Of a stretch of 64,000 nucleotides of DNA, positions 39,063 to 48,201 are shown in pieces. The position numbers and the translations under genes are program-made. Within the stretch, counting starts at the first letter, position 1; each line of letters begins with the position of its first letter. Origin of the DNA: Gammaproteobacteria bacterium (GTDB taxonomy: Bacteria > Pseudomonadota > Gammaproteobacteria > Pseudomonadales > Azotimanducaceae); the NCBI GenBank assembly GCA_028821405.1, contig JAPPGK010000035.1:1-64000 (forward strand), in the 5' to 3' direction. The notes under the pieces were generated by a model. That model worked only from the letters and a program-made list of their open reading frames with translations, did not search any database and was not told where the DNA came from.

Positions 39063-40054
39063 CAGCGATCGACATCCTCCCTGAAAGCGGCATCGACTTC
39101 GTCGGGGTCTTGCTGGTGGGCCTTCAGTTGCTGGTCCACCGTCGCGAGTTCCATCAGAAGATCCTGCAGCCGCGCGAAATAGTCGTCGTCCGTGAGCACG
39201 CGACGGTCCGCCTTGAGAGCGTCGATGGCGTTCGTGAGTTCCTCGACGCGACTGGCTAGGTGAACGACGCCAGGTTCGACGCGTTCCGAGGGGGCGATCC
39301 GGCCAACGATGAACAGACCCGCATCGCCCTCCAGGCGGGGATGTTCGGTCACCATGAGCTGTTGATCCTCGTAGAACCCCGCCACCGCGCGCTCGGCGAA
39401 TCGAAACGCCTCCTCCGCGGAAATCCGTCGGTCCTTGTCGATGTCCGCCCCGGGAGCGTCGAGGGCATCAGTCCAGAACCCGCCGAACAGGCTCGCATCG
39501 CGCTCACGGCCATGGCGGGTGGCCGTGATGACGGTACGTCCTTCCTGGTGTAGAGGTTCTTGCGCGGCGCCGCTCGCACTGGTGGCGATGACAACGAGTT
39601 GCCGCCTAGCGGCTACCGGGGCAAGCCAGGCTGCGAGATCCGCCGCGGTGGGGTCCGGCCCCGGAACGTTGAAGCGATAGTGTTCGCCGTCGAACGTGCC
39701 GTGGCCGTACAACTGGACGATGACGGCATCGGCTTTTGCCGATTGCTTGACGATTCCGACGAGGGCGTCACGAATCGCCTCCCGCGTGGCATCGCCTTCG
39801 GTGAGCAGTGTGACCTCTGTGCCCGGCGCCTCGGCGTTGCGTGCGCTCGCCTCGCCTTGCGCCTCGAAGGCGCGGGCGTATTCGGCCTCGCCGCCGAGTC
39901 CCGTGACCACAAGCATCCGCGTCCTAGGCGCGGCTGGGGAAGAAGGCGCGGCCTCGGCATTGGTCGCGGACTCAGCGCCCTGCCCGATGTGGCCGGCGGC
40001 GATTGCGATCCACACGGCCAGGACAGTGCCGGTATGACGTGCGTAACGGGTCAT
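39062..40054 (-). CDS. Caspase-fold-like exported protein, Ser at Cys position
   Basis: A 330-residue protein taking ATG at 40054, which gives a good signal peptide (MTRYARHTGTVLAVWIAIAAG). The middle part resembles the caspase/C13 fold: MLVVTGLGG as first strand, TREAIRDALVGIVKQ helix, VIVQLYGHGTFDGEHYRF with the catalytic-type histidine (GHG), and LVVIATSASGAA where caspases have DSCHSG. The nucleophile position would be serine here, not cysteine. A later stretch (DIDKDRRISAEEAFRFAE) looks EF-hand-like and could bind calcium. It may be an inactive sensor or scaffold, or a serine variant. Fold assignment is from motif pattern only. Confidence 0.55.
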   Translation of the reverse strand: MTRYARHTGTVLAVWIAIAAGHIGQGAESATNAEAAPSSPAAPRTRMLVVTGLGGEAEYARAFEAQGEASARNAEAPGTEVTLLTEGDATREAIRDALVGIVKQSAKADAVIVQLYGHGTFDGEHYRFNVPGPDPTAADLAAWLAPVAARRQLVVIATSASGAAQEPLHQEGRTVITATRHGRERDASLFGGFWTDALDAPGADIDKDRRISAEEAFRFAERAVAGFYEDQQLMVTEHPRLEGDAGLFIVGRIAPSERVEPGVVHLASRVEELTNAIDALKADRRVLTDDDYFARLQDLLMELATVDQQLKAHQQDPDEVDAAFREDVDR

Positions 40055-40133
40055 GGCCTGCACCGGGATACGGGAACCCCGAAAACACCGAGTCTGTCCG
40101 ATTGGCGACACGTCCGGCAAGCGTCCCCGATCG

Positions 40134-42419
40134 TCAAATCCCGCCCCAATACTGCCGTAGCGACCACTCGACGCACTTCAGCGCCATCAGGAGCAAGTAA
40201 AGGAACGGCGCGTTCCACAGCGGCATTTGCTGCTGCTCGTGAATGCCGGCTTGGCTGAAGGCAAGGGCGTTGCCGAGCCCCGAAAGGTCGTCCGGTTGCC
40301 AGTAGGCACCTCCCGTCGCCTCGGCGAGTCGCCTCAGCAAGGTCTCGTTCAGCGCCGCCCCGAACTGTTCAAGGTTGGTTTCGCCGACCCGCGCCAAGGC
40401 CGCCAACGAGTCCGGCCGAGCCCCTTCGGACGTGGCGGCGGGCCCGGACAGTCCGGCCACCTCGACCCGGTAGATTCCCGGCGTCGTGGCCGGAATGGTC
40501 TCGCCGAAGACGGGTTCTCCGGGGATGCGCGGCAGGGCGACATCGAACGACTCGCCGTCGGGAGAGGTCACCCGGGCGGCAATGGCCGTGTCGGTCAGCG
40601 GTTCATAGAGTGGGTTCTTCAATGCCACGCGTACCGTCAGGACATCGTCCTCGCCCGCCACCGACAGCCGTCGGCGCGGCAACGCCGCGCCCGCGAATTG
40701 GCGGATCAGTTGGCGCCAGAACAGGGAGTGCCGCGAGTCCTCCGGCGGTGTGCGCATCCGCCATCGCCATGTGGAGGCCGTGGCGAGCACCCCGGTTCGG
40801 CCGTAGCCGTAGGGTTGTGTGACGAGCAGGGGTTTCCCCGCACTGCCCCGCACCACGACGTCGGCGCCTCGGCGTACGACCCCGCCGAGGGCCTCGAGAA
40901 TCACCGTGGCACCGACCTTGGGTGCCCCGAGGTGTTGGTAGTCCGCAAGCATCGGCAAGGTCTCCCAGTTCCGTTCGCGGGACCCGGGCCCGCCGACGTC
41001 GGTGAGCACGGACCGCAGGCCGGCGTCCGTAGGGTGTGCCGCGTAGTTGCCTCGCGTGTACGAGGAGATGGTGGGGGGCCTGGCGATGGCGACCGGCAAT
41101 GCCTGGGCCAGCGGCTTCACGTCCCAACCGCCGTTGTCCAGTGCATGGCGACCCGCGATTGCGAGCAGCCCGCCGCCGCGTTCGGCGACGAAACGGGCCA
41201 GCCACTCATGTTGCTCGTCGTTGAGGGACGTGGCCGGGAGGCTTCCGATGATGACCATGTCGTAGCGGTAGAGGGCTTCGAGGGAGTCCGGGAACCCGCT
41301 GGCAAGTTCGTCGGGGTCGGACGTGCCCTGGCGGTAGGTCTTGCGGGGCGTGGTGCGCAGCCAGGTAACCAGTTGGATGTCGTCATCCTCGTCCACGGCC
41401 CGGCGGAGGAACTTGAACTCCCAGCGCGGCTCGCCTTCGAGGTACAACACCCGGTGCCGCTCGTGGGCGACGTCGAGGAGCAGCGATTTCCGATTGTTGT
41501 CGGGCAGGGGGTCGCCCGACGGCGTGTCGAGTGCCACCGTCAACTCCTTCAGACCCGGGGCGCCGCTGGGGAAGACGATCTCCTTGGCGATGGTGGAGGC
41601 CGTGGAATCGAGGACCAACGATTCGGAAGCCAGGACGGACTCGCCGTCTAGCACGCGAAGGCGGATCTCACCCGTTGCGCGGTTCAGCGACTGGCGGATG
41701 AGCAGACGAGCGGCGATCTGGGTGTTCGGACTCGCTCTCGACGGCAGGACCAACTCGGCGAGTTCGACGTCGCCGGGAATCTCACGTGGCCCGATGCCCA
41801 CCGCGTGCACGGGAACGCCCGTCTCGGTGAGCGCATCCCAGCCGAGGCTGCCCCCGTTGTGCACGCCGTCGGTGAGCACGATGACGGCCGCGAGGGCGCC
41901 TTGGTCGTAGTGGGTGGCGACATCGACGACCGACTCGAGCAGCCGCGACCGGACGCCGTCGGCGTGTAGATCGGCGACGGTATCGGCCTTCGCCAGGGCA
42001 TCGCTGAACTGGAACACCGCGATGTGGGAGTCTTGGCTTGCGGCGTGGATGTCATCGCCCACCAAGCGCTTCGCGACGGCCAAGCGCGTCTCGCCGTTCG
42101 TACTCCCGGCCGGCAGGGCCATGCTCTCGGAGGAGTCCACGAGTACCGCCACCGTATTTGCCCCCGGTGCCAGGCGCGTGACTTGGAGCACGGGTTGGGC
42201 GAGCAGCGTCAACACGAGGGCCACGGCCGCGATCTGCAGAAGATGGATGGTCGCCCGGCGCGCCAGCGTGAAACGCGCAAGGCGGTGACCGAAAGCGATG
42301 CTTAAGCCGACCAGCACCACGGCAGCGCCCCACCAGAGCACACCGAAGTCGCCGGCGAACGCCAAGTCTCCCTGCGCGAACGCCTGACGCGGGTACTTGA
42401 ACAGCCATTCGAACCCCAT
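40134..42419 (-). CDS. Membrane protein with vWA and amidotransferase-like domains
   Basis: A 761-residue protein. Two N-terminal helices (about residues 25-45 and 60-80) precede a vWA domain whose metal site is DSSESM, with TDG later (VIVLTDGVHNGG). A large class I glutamine-amidotransferase-like domain follows (HRVLYLEGEPRWEFKFLRRA, MVIIGSLPA, GGGLLAIAGRHA) without an obvious catalytic cysteine. A C-terminal helix (NAPFLYLLLMALKCVEW) closes the chain. This layout is common in MoxR-linked clusters. It lies 79 bases upstream of the caspase-like gene and downstream of the DUF4159 gene on the same strand. Confidence 0.85.
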   Translation of the reverse strand: MGFEWLFKYPRQAFAQGDLAFAGDFGVLWWGAAVVLVGLSIAFGHRLARFTLARRATIHLLQIAAVALVLTLLAQPVLQVTRLAPGANTVAVLVDSSESMALPAGSTNGETRLAVAKRLVGDDIHAASQDSHIAVFQFSDALAKADTVADLHADGVRSRLLESVVDVATHYDQGALAAVIVLTDGVHNGGSLGWDALTETGVPVHAVGIGPREIPGDVELAELVLPSRASPNTQIAARLLIRQSLNRATGEIRLRVLDGESVLASESLVLDSTASTIAKEIVFPSGAPGLKELTVALDTPSGDPLPDNNRKSLLLDVAHERHRVLYLEGEPRWEFKFLRRAVDEDDDIQLVTWLRTTPRKTYRQGTSDPDELASGFPDSLEALYRYDMVIIGSLPATSLNDEQHEWLARFVAERGGGLLAIAGRHALDNGGWDVKPLAQALPVAIARPPTISSYTRGNYAAHPTDAGLRSVLTDVGGPGSRERNWETLPMLADYQHLGAPKVGATVILEALGGVVRRGADVVVRGSAGKPLLVTQPYGYGRTGVLATASTWRWRMRTPPEDSRHSLFWRQLIRQFAGAALPRRRLSVAGEDDVLTVRVALKNPLYEPLTDTAIAARVTSPDGESFDVALPRIPGEPVFGETIPATTPGIYRVEVAGLSGPAATSEGARPDSLAALARVGETNLEQFGAALNETLLRRLAEATGGAYWQPDDLSGLGNALAFSQAGIHEQQQMPLWNAPFLYLLLMALKCVEWSLRQYWGGI

Positions 42420-42530
42420 GGGCCTAGCGAGGCCTCGCCTCGAACCGCCAAGAGCCGTAGTCGCGATCCTGCCGCACCCGCCAGGGCGCGCCGTTGCGCT
42501 GTCGAGAGAACCAACGCCCGTCTTGAACGC

Positions 42531-42569
42531 GGGCGAGGGCGCGTCGCTTCGGACGCGATGTCCTCGCCC
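42531..42569. repeat. Compound palindrome between DUF4159 and vWA genes
   Basis: Outer arms GGGCGAGG / CCTCGCCC enclose inner arms GCGTC / GACGC around a GCTTCG loop. Read on the minus strand it begins CGTAGGGGCGAGG, linking it to the GTAGGGG palindromes elsewhere. It lies inside the operon gap (42420-42624), where no promoter stands out. Confidence 0.55.
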
Positions 42570-42624
42570 CTACGAGGTCTCGCGAATGCATTCCGACCGT
42601 CATGACCCGCTCGAGGGCACTACA

Positions 42625-43449
42625 CTAGTGTGAGAGCGCGTAGACGATCACGTTGATGCCGACACGGTACGACTTGGTGGAAAAGTTCTCGAAATACCAC
42701 TCGCCGTAGGACTCGCGCTCCCAGCCGTCGGCGATGTCCGTGTTGTGCGTGGCGATGACCATCAACCGGCCGTCATCGTCCGTGTACGCCCGAATGGAAG
42801 GTGTCTTCATGGAGCCCGTGGGCGAACGGTGCTCGAAGGAAGGCTCCGTGGTTCCCCGGCCCCACCGGGCATAGTCGCGGGCGGGAATCTGGGGCATTTC
42901 CTCGATGTCGAAGACGGTGTGGAAGATCGGATGTTCGATAGGGAGCGTGATCCAACGCTTTCCGGGGAGGACTTCGCTCATCGCGCGTTCCAAGCTTGCC
43001 CACTCGGCGTCTCCCCAGAAGTCGTCCACCCACAGGAAGCCACCGTTGGCCAGGTAGGTTCGCAAGGCATCGGTTTCGAGCTTGGAAAGCTCCATGTAGC
43101 CGACATCCGACATGAAGATCAGCGGCGAATCGCCGAGGTGGGGGTCCGTGAGGCGGCGTTGCAGGGGAACGGGGGACGCGACCACCGAAGTCAACTCGTT
43201 GAGGCGCTTGGCGAAGTTCTGCTCGGCTTGCGGGAAGTCCGTCTCCCAGCGTTCCCACCAGCGTCCATCGTAGAAGTAGTAGGCCTGGCGCGGGCCGCCC
43301 ATGCTGTCGTATTGGATCCGGGTCAGCCACAGTTCATTGCGGTCGAGCACGATGCCGTTTTCGTCGGTGTAATCGATTTCCTGTGCGACCATTGGCCCGG
43401 CGAGCAACGCCGTGCCGGCGACGAGCAGAAATCGGGCGGTCATGCCCAT
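42625..43449 (-). CDS. DUF4159 protein
   Basis: A 274-residue exported protein with a signal peptide ending near GPMVAQ (residue 23). It has the DUF4159 pattern: LTRIQYDSMGG, FAKRLNELTSV, LGDSPLIFMSDVGYMELSKLE, YLANGGFLWVDDFWGD and a C-terminal NVIVYALSH. The fold is related to glutamine-amidotransferase-like domains but no catalytic residues are evident. The family regularly accompanies MoxR/DUF58 genes, and here it is the first gene of that operon. The first ATG is preferred (GAGG six bases upstream); a second ATG two codons later is possible. Confidence 0.88.
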   Translation of the reverse strand: MGMTARFLLVAGTALLAGPMVAQEIDYTDENGIVLDRNELWLTRIQYDSMGGPRQAYYFYDGRWWERWETDFPQAEQNFAKRLNELTSVVASPVPLQRRLTDPHLGDSPLIFMSDVGYMELSKLETDALRTYLANGGFLWVDDFWGDAEWASLERAMSEVLPGKRWITLPIEHPIFHTVFDIEEMPQIPARDYARWGRGTTEPSFEHRSPTGSMKTPSIRAYTDDDGRLMVIATHNTDIADGWERESYGEWYFENFSTKSYRVGINVIVYALSH

Positions 43450-43485
43450 CGGGGCCTCATCTTCGGGTGGCAGTCGGTTGAGGGT

Positions 43486-44652
43486 TCACTTCGGCGGGTA
43501 CTTCTCGAGCGCTTCCTCGTTGGGTTGGGTTCCCCAACCTGGCGCTTCGTCAAGGTGGAGATGACCATCGCGAATGTCGGGTTCCCGGGTGAACAGCTCC
43601 GCATCCCACGGCAGCCGGTCGATATCCGTTTCCATGATGCGGAAGTTCGGTGTCGCCGCGCACATGTGCGCCGCCATCATGGTCGCGAGATGGCCGTAGT
43701 AGTTGTGAGGGGCGATGTTGACCTGGTGCGCTTCCGCCGCCGCGGCGATCTTCATGGACTGCCAGACACCGTTCCAGACCGCGTCGATGATCGCCACGTC
43801 CATGGCCCGCAGCCGGAAATAGGGCAGGAAACTGTAGAGCGTGATCAGCGACTCGCAGGAACTGATGGTGTGCGGACTGGCTCTTCGCACGTCCGCCAAC
43901 GCCTCGGCATGAGGCGTGTCGATCTCGGCCCAGAACAGGTCGTAGTCGGCGATGGACCGCAGGATACGCAGGTAGCCCTCGGGCTTGGCGTTGTAGTTGA
44001 GGTCCAGCAGGATATCCATGTCGTCTCCGGCGCCGTCCCGAAAGGCGTCGAGATGGGCTCGCAGTTGCCTCAATACATGGCGGTCCACGTTCTGATCGGG
44101 CGCGTGCGGGTACCCGAAACCCGGTGACCAACCCCGAACCTGGCTACCGCTGTAGTCGAAGACATTGGTCTTCAAGGCAGTGAAACCGCGTTCGCGCACT
44201 TCCTCGCCCAGCGCCCGGATCCCGCCCAAGTCGGTCACCGCCGGTGGATAGAAGTCGGGTCTCGCGATGCGCCACGTGCCGCAGTGCGACCAGTACACGC
44301 GAATCGAATCGCGCACCTTGCCGCCTAGCAGGTCGTGGCACGGAACGCCCAGGGTCTTGGCCTTGGCGTCCAGCAACGCGTTCTCGATCGCGCCGATGCC
44401 CATCGCCATGACGCCGGACATCGACTGCCGGGCCCGGGCATGAAGCCGGGCGTAGACGCGTTCGACATCGTGGACACGCTCGCCGACCACCATGCCGGCA
44501 AGCCGTTCGATAACGGCGGTTACGCCGATGGCCCCCTGGTGCTCGTCGTATTCGCTCCAACCCACCACGCCGTCTTCCGTGGTGATCTTGACGAAGTGAT
44601 AGTTGCGCCAACCGGCATCGCAGTGCCGCGTCTCGACGGTTCTTACGATCAC
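43486..44652 (-). CDS. Enolase-superfamily dehydratase/racemase
   Basis: A 388-residue mandelate racemase/muconate lactonizing enzyme relative. Metal ligands are Asp in LLDLNYNAK, Glu in WAEIDTPHAE and Glu in SSCESL. The catalytic histidine is in IAPHNYYGHLA, as in galactonate dehydratase-like enzymes; a lysine is in ALKTNVF. It probably abstracts a proton next to the carboxylate of a sugar acid. It lies 36 bases upstream of the DUF4159 gene but is a different functional class, so it is probably not part of that system. Confidence 0.88.
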   Translation of the reverse strand: MIVRTVETRHCDAGWRNYHFVKITTEDGVVGWSEYDEHQGAIGVTAVIERLAGMVVGERVHDVERVYARLHARARQSMSGVMAMGIGAIENALLDAKAKTLGVPCHDLLGGKVRDSIRVYWSHCGTWRIARPDFYPPAVTDLGGIRALGEEVRERGFTALKTNVFDYSGSQVRGWSPGFGYPHAPDQNVDRHVLRQLRAHLDAFRDGAGDDMDILLDLNYNAKPEGYLRILRSIADYDLFWAEIDTPHAEALADVRRASPHTISSCESLITLYSFLPYFRLRAMDVAIIDAVWNGVWQSMKIAAAAEAHQVNIAPHNYYGHLATMMAAHMCAATPNFRIMETDIDRLPWDAELFTREPDIRDGHLHLDEAPGWGTQPNEEALEKYPPK

Positions 44653-44929
44653 TTGAGCTCGGGCTCCGCGTCCGGTGGAGCGCCATCAAACCACAATGGC
44701 CGTCCATTTGCTTCCGCTTCATTGGCACTGCCATGGCTGACCTGCACCCGTTGAAGGTGCGCAGCCAACGCGGATCGTGCGGTTCGACGAGCAACTGTCG
44801 CCGATGCAACGCTAGCCGACTTGACAACGGACCCTTGGCAACGGTTCGAGACGCCAGATCCCTTCGCCGTGTCTCGGACGCTGGAAGCCTGATAGGCTTT
44901 CCCGTAAGCGCAACCTGCCAAGAGGAACC

Positions 44930-45712
44930 ATGTCCGACAAGACCTACGACACGATCACTTACCAAGTCGACGGCACGCTCGCCACCGTCACGCTGAACCG
45001 GCCCGAGAGCATGAACGGCATCACGCCCACCCTCATGAGGGAACTCTACGAATGCCTGAACGATGTGGCCGGCGACCCCGACGTCCGGGTGGTGCTCTTC
45101 ACCGGCGCGGGACGCGCCTTCTGCCCGGGCGTCGACCTCAAGGCGTCCACCAGCGGCGAGAACCAAGAGCCCAACCGGCGCGAGTACTTCCACATCACCA
45201 CGCTCCTTCACGAGATGCCGAAGGTCACCATCGCCGCCGTCAACGGCGCCTGCGCCGGTGCGGGATTCGGCTGGGCCTGCGCCTGCGACCTGCGCTACGC
45301 CACCGAGCGCGCGATGTTCAACTCGGCGTTCCTGGGTGTGGCGATCTCCGGCGACATGGCGGGCCCTTGGCTGCTGCCACGCATCGTGGGCTCGACCAAG
45401 GCGCGGGAGCTCTTCTTCATGTCCCAGAAGTTCGATGCCACGGAAGCAGAGCGCATCGGCCTGGTGTTGAAGGCCTTTCCGGACGACACCTTCCGCGACG
45501 AGGTTCAGGCCATCGCCGAACGGCTCTCGAAGTCCGCGCCGCTTGCCATCGGTGAGATGAAGAAGAACTTCATCAACGCCGAGAACATGCCGCTCAAGGA
45601 CTACATCGAACTGGAGACCGAACGCCACTCGCGGACGGGCGGCAGCGAGGATTCCCGGGAGGCGTTCCGGGCATTCGTCGAGAAGCGCGAGCCGCGTTAC
45701 GTGGGGCGTTGA
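44930..45712 (+). CDS. Enoyl-CoA hydratase/isomerase family protein
   Basis: A 260-residue crotonase-fold enzyme. The oxyanion-hole segments are FTGAGRAFCPGVDLKAS and NGACAGAGFGWACACDLRYA. The catalytic-glutamate region reads FNSAFLGVAISGDMAGPWLLPRIVG, where aspartate or none of the usual glutamates aligns, so it may be an isomerase or another acyl-CoA enzyme. AGAGG lies eight bases before the start. It converges with the monooxygenase gene, 15 bases apart. Confidence 0.92.
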   Translation: MSDKTYDTITYQVDGTLATVTLNRPESMNGITPTLMRELYECLNDVAGDPDVRVVLFTGAGRAFCPGVDLKASTSGENQEPNRREYFHITTLLHEMPKVTIAAVNGACAGAGFGWACACDLRYATERAMFNSAFLGVAISGDMAGPWLLPRIVGSTKARELFFMSQKFDATEAERIGLVLKAFPDDTFRDEVQAIAERLSKSAPLAIGEMKKNFINAENMPLKDYIELETERHSRTGGSEDSREAFRAFVEKREPRYVGR

Positions 45713-45727
45713 GCGCGCCGGAAGGCG

Positions 45728-47260
45728 TCAAGCCACGCGTTGCCTGACCGTTTGCGTGCAGGCGGGGTTGTCGAGTACCAAGGCGCCGTCCTCGATCGGG
45801 GCACGGGTGAGTTTCTTGTCGATCGCGTAATCCTGGGCGTGTCGCCAGGGATGCCGGTCGCCTTGTTTGGGGAATAGGTGCATCGACCGTTGCATGTAGC
45901 CGGACGAGAAATCGTCGATCCATGGCCGCCTCGGCATGTCCCGGTCTTCCTCGCGTAACCGCGGTGTGCACTGTCGCATGCCCGTCGCGGCCATGCGGTT
46001 CAGTAGACGGCAGACGTAGCGCGCCGTGAGGTCGGCCCGGAGCGTCCACGACGCGTTGATGTAGCCGAAGGTCTGCACGAGGTTCGGCACGTCCGAGAAC
46101 ATCATGCCCTTGTAGATGGTGGTGTCGGGGAAGTTCACCCGCTTGCCGTCGACGGTGAACGAAACGCCGCCCATAACGGCGAGCTTGAGCCCCGTTGCCG
46201 TGACGATGATGTCGGCGGGCAACTCACCACCCGAGGCGAGTTCGAGGCCGCTCTCGGTGAAGCGCTCGACCCGGTCCGTCACGACTTCGAGCGAGCCCGA
46301 CCTGATGGCGCGGAACAGATCGGCGTTGGGAATCAGGCACAGACGCTGGTCCCACGGGTTGTAGCGCGGGGTGAAGTGGGTTTTCACATCGTAGTCCGGC
46401 CCGAGGTGGCGCCGCACCAGGCCGAGAAGCTGGCGCTTCACCTTGTCCGGGCGCACCCGCGTCTGCCGGTAGAACATCCCCTGCAGGGCGATGTTCTTCC
46501 ACCGCGTGATGGCGTAGGCGAGTTTCGTCGGTAGCCACCGGCGCAGCGTATTGGCCAAGGCATCCACATCGGGCCGGGAGATCACGTACGTCGGTGATCG
46601 TTGCACCATCGTGACCGAGGCGCCGGAATTGGCCATCGCCGGGGCCACGGTCATGGCGGTGGCGCCGCTGCCGATGACGACGACCCGCTTGCCGGTGTGG
46701 TCGAGCGTATCCGGCCAGAACTGCGGGTGCAGGATCCGACCGCCGAAGTCGTCCCGCCCCTCGAAGTGGGGCGTGTGGCCCTCTTCGTACTGGTAGTAGC
46801 CGCTGCACATGTAGAGGAAGTTGCCGGAGATCTCCGTCGCCCCGTCCCCCGCACGGTCGACGGCAACGGTCCAACGGGCCTCGTCGCTGTCCCAGCGTGC
46901 CGAGCGGACGCGGTGACCGAACCGGATCCGGTCCATCAAGCCGTTCTCCCGGGCGGTCTCGCGTACGTAGTCGAGGATCGCGGGACCGTCGGCGATGGCC
47001 TTGGCATCGGTCCACGGCTTGAAATCGTAGCCGAGCGTGTGCATGTCGCTGTCCGACCGCACGCCGGGATAGCGGAACAGATCCCAGGTCCCGCCGATCG
47101 AATCGCGCGCCTCCAGAATGACGAATGACCGGCCGGGGCATTCCCGCTTTAGGTGGCAGGCGGCACCGATGCCGGACAGACCGGCCCCGACGATGATGAC
47201 GTCGTAGGGGCGATGCAATCGCGCCCGCGAGGGCGGACTGTCGCCCGCCTTGGCTTCCAT
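45728..47260 (-). CDS. Flavin-dependent (Baeyer-Villiger-type) monooxygenase
   Basis: A 510-residue FAD/NADPH enzyme resembling EthA-like Baeyer-Villiger monooxygenases. The FAD motif is GAGLSGIG with GGTWDLFRYPG. The BVMO fingerprint is FGGRILHPQFWP (FxGxxxHxxxWP). The NADPH Rossmann motif is GSGATAMT. It would insert oxygen next to a ketone or oxidise a heteroatom. The TauD-type gene ends 7 bases upstream on the same strand, so the two are probably an operon for oxidative degradation of an organic compound. Confidence 0.93.
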   Translation of the reverse strand: MEAKAGDSPPSRARLHRPYDVIIVGAGLSGIGAACHLKRECPGRSFVILEARDSIGGTWDLFRYPGVRSDSDMHTLGYDFKPWTDAKAIADGPAILDYVRETARENGLMDRIRFGHRVRSARWDSDEARWTVAVDRAGDGATEISGNFLYMCSGYYQYEEGHTPHFEGRDDFGGRILHPQFWPDTLDHTGKRVVVIGSGATAMTVAPAMANSGASVTMVQRSPTYVISRPDVDALANTLRRWLPTKLAYAITRWKNIALQGMFYRQTRVRPDKVKRQLLGLVRRHLGPDYDVKTHFTPRYNPWDQRLCLIPNADLFRAIRSGSLEVVTDRVERFTESGLELASGGELPADIIVTATGLKLAVMGGVSFTVDGKRVNFPDTTIYKGMMFSDVPNLVQTFGYINASWTLRADLTARYVCRLLNRMAATGMRQCTPRLREEDRDMPRRPWIDDFSSGYMQRSMHLFPKQGDRHPWRHAQDYAIDKKLTRAPIEDGALVLDNPACTQTVRQRVA

Positions 47261-47267
47261 CGATCCC

Positions 47268-48110
47268 TCAGCGGTTCAAGCGGTAACCGTCCAGCGGTTC
47301 GCCATCCACCGTCACCCGGTGCATCAACCGCCGTTCACCCGGATAGTCGTTCAGCGCGTGGTGCCACGTGGCGCGGTTGTCCCAGAACGCCACGCTGCCG
47401 ACTTCCCACTGGAACCGGCAGGTGTGCTCCTCGGACTGCGCCACCTCGTAGAGGTAGGTGAGCAGCGGTTGGGATTCTTCGACGGTCCAGCCGTCGATAC
47501 GCACCGTGAATGCCGGATTGACGTAGAGCGCGGCACGAGACGAGCGAGGATGCCGAATCACCATGGGGTGAACGGCGTCCTGGGTCGCCTTGTCCTGATT
47601 GAAGAAGCGCTCGTCGCCGCCCCGGGCGTAGGCACCCTCCGCCCCGAATACATGCCGGGACGAATGCACCGCGTTCAACCCCTCGAGCGTCCGCTGCAAT
47701 CCGGGCGACAATGCGTCGAACGCCTTGTACATGCTCGCGAACAGGGTGTCGCCACCCTTTGCGGGCACTTCGAGGGCATAAAGCATCGAACCCAAGGCTG
47801 GTGCGTCGTCGTAGGAATGATCCGTGTGCCAGACGCCGCCAACGTTGACCTCGTGCCGGGGTTCCTTCAGCACCATCGCCACCTGGGGCTGCTCGGGCAC
47901 GGGCGTGAAGAAACGGTTGACGTTGATGGGGCCGAAACGCTTTGCCGCCGCGAGCTGCTCATCGGGCGAGAGCGTCTGGTCGCGCAGGAACACCACGCCG
48001 TACGCTGCCTGCGCATCCGCGACGGCTTCCACCTCGGCATCGGACATGGCGTTCAAGTCGATGCCGACGATCTCCGCGCCGCATCCGGTGTCGGTGGGGA
48101 CGATTCGCAT
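47268..48110 (-). CDS. TauD/TfdA-family dioxygenase
   Basis: A 280-residue Fe(II)/2-oxoglutarate dioxygenase taking ATG at 48110 (GGGAGG 12 bases upstream). Iron ligands are HTD in VWHTDHSYDD and the distal His in RATWHHALNDYPGERRLMHR; the following Arg binds 2-oxoglutarate. VVFLRDQTLSPDEQLA and FGPINVN are typical. Substrates in this family include taurine, phenoxyacetates and other sulfonates or ethers. It is followed at once by the Baeyer-Villiger-type gene. Confidence 0.93.
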   Translation of the reverse strand: MRIVPTDTGCGAEIVGIDLNAMSDAEVEAVADAQAAYGVVFLRDQTLSPDEQLAAAKRFGPINVNRFFTPVPEQPQVAMVLKEPRHEVNVGGVWHTDHSYDDAPALGSMLYALEVPAKGGDTLFASMYKAFDALSPGLQRTLEGLNAVHSSRHVFGAEGAYARGGDERFFNQDKATQDAVHPMVIRHPRSSRAALYVNPAFTVRIDGWTVEESQPLLTYLYEVAQSEEHTCRFQWEVGSVAFWDNRATWHHALNDYPGERRLMHRVTVDGEPLDGYRLNR

Positions 48111-48201
48111 TCTGTAGGTGCCTCCCGGGGACTTCGATCCAGAGGGTGAGAATGCCACAACGTACCACGCGAACTCACACCCGCGTTGTCGTCGCGTCCC
48201 T

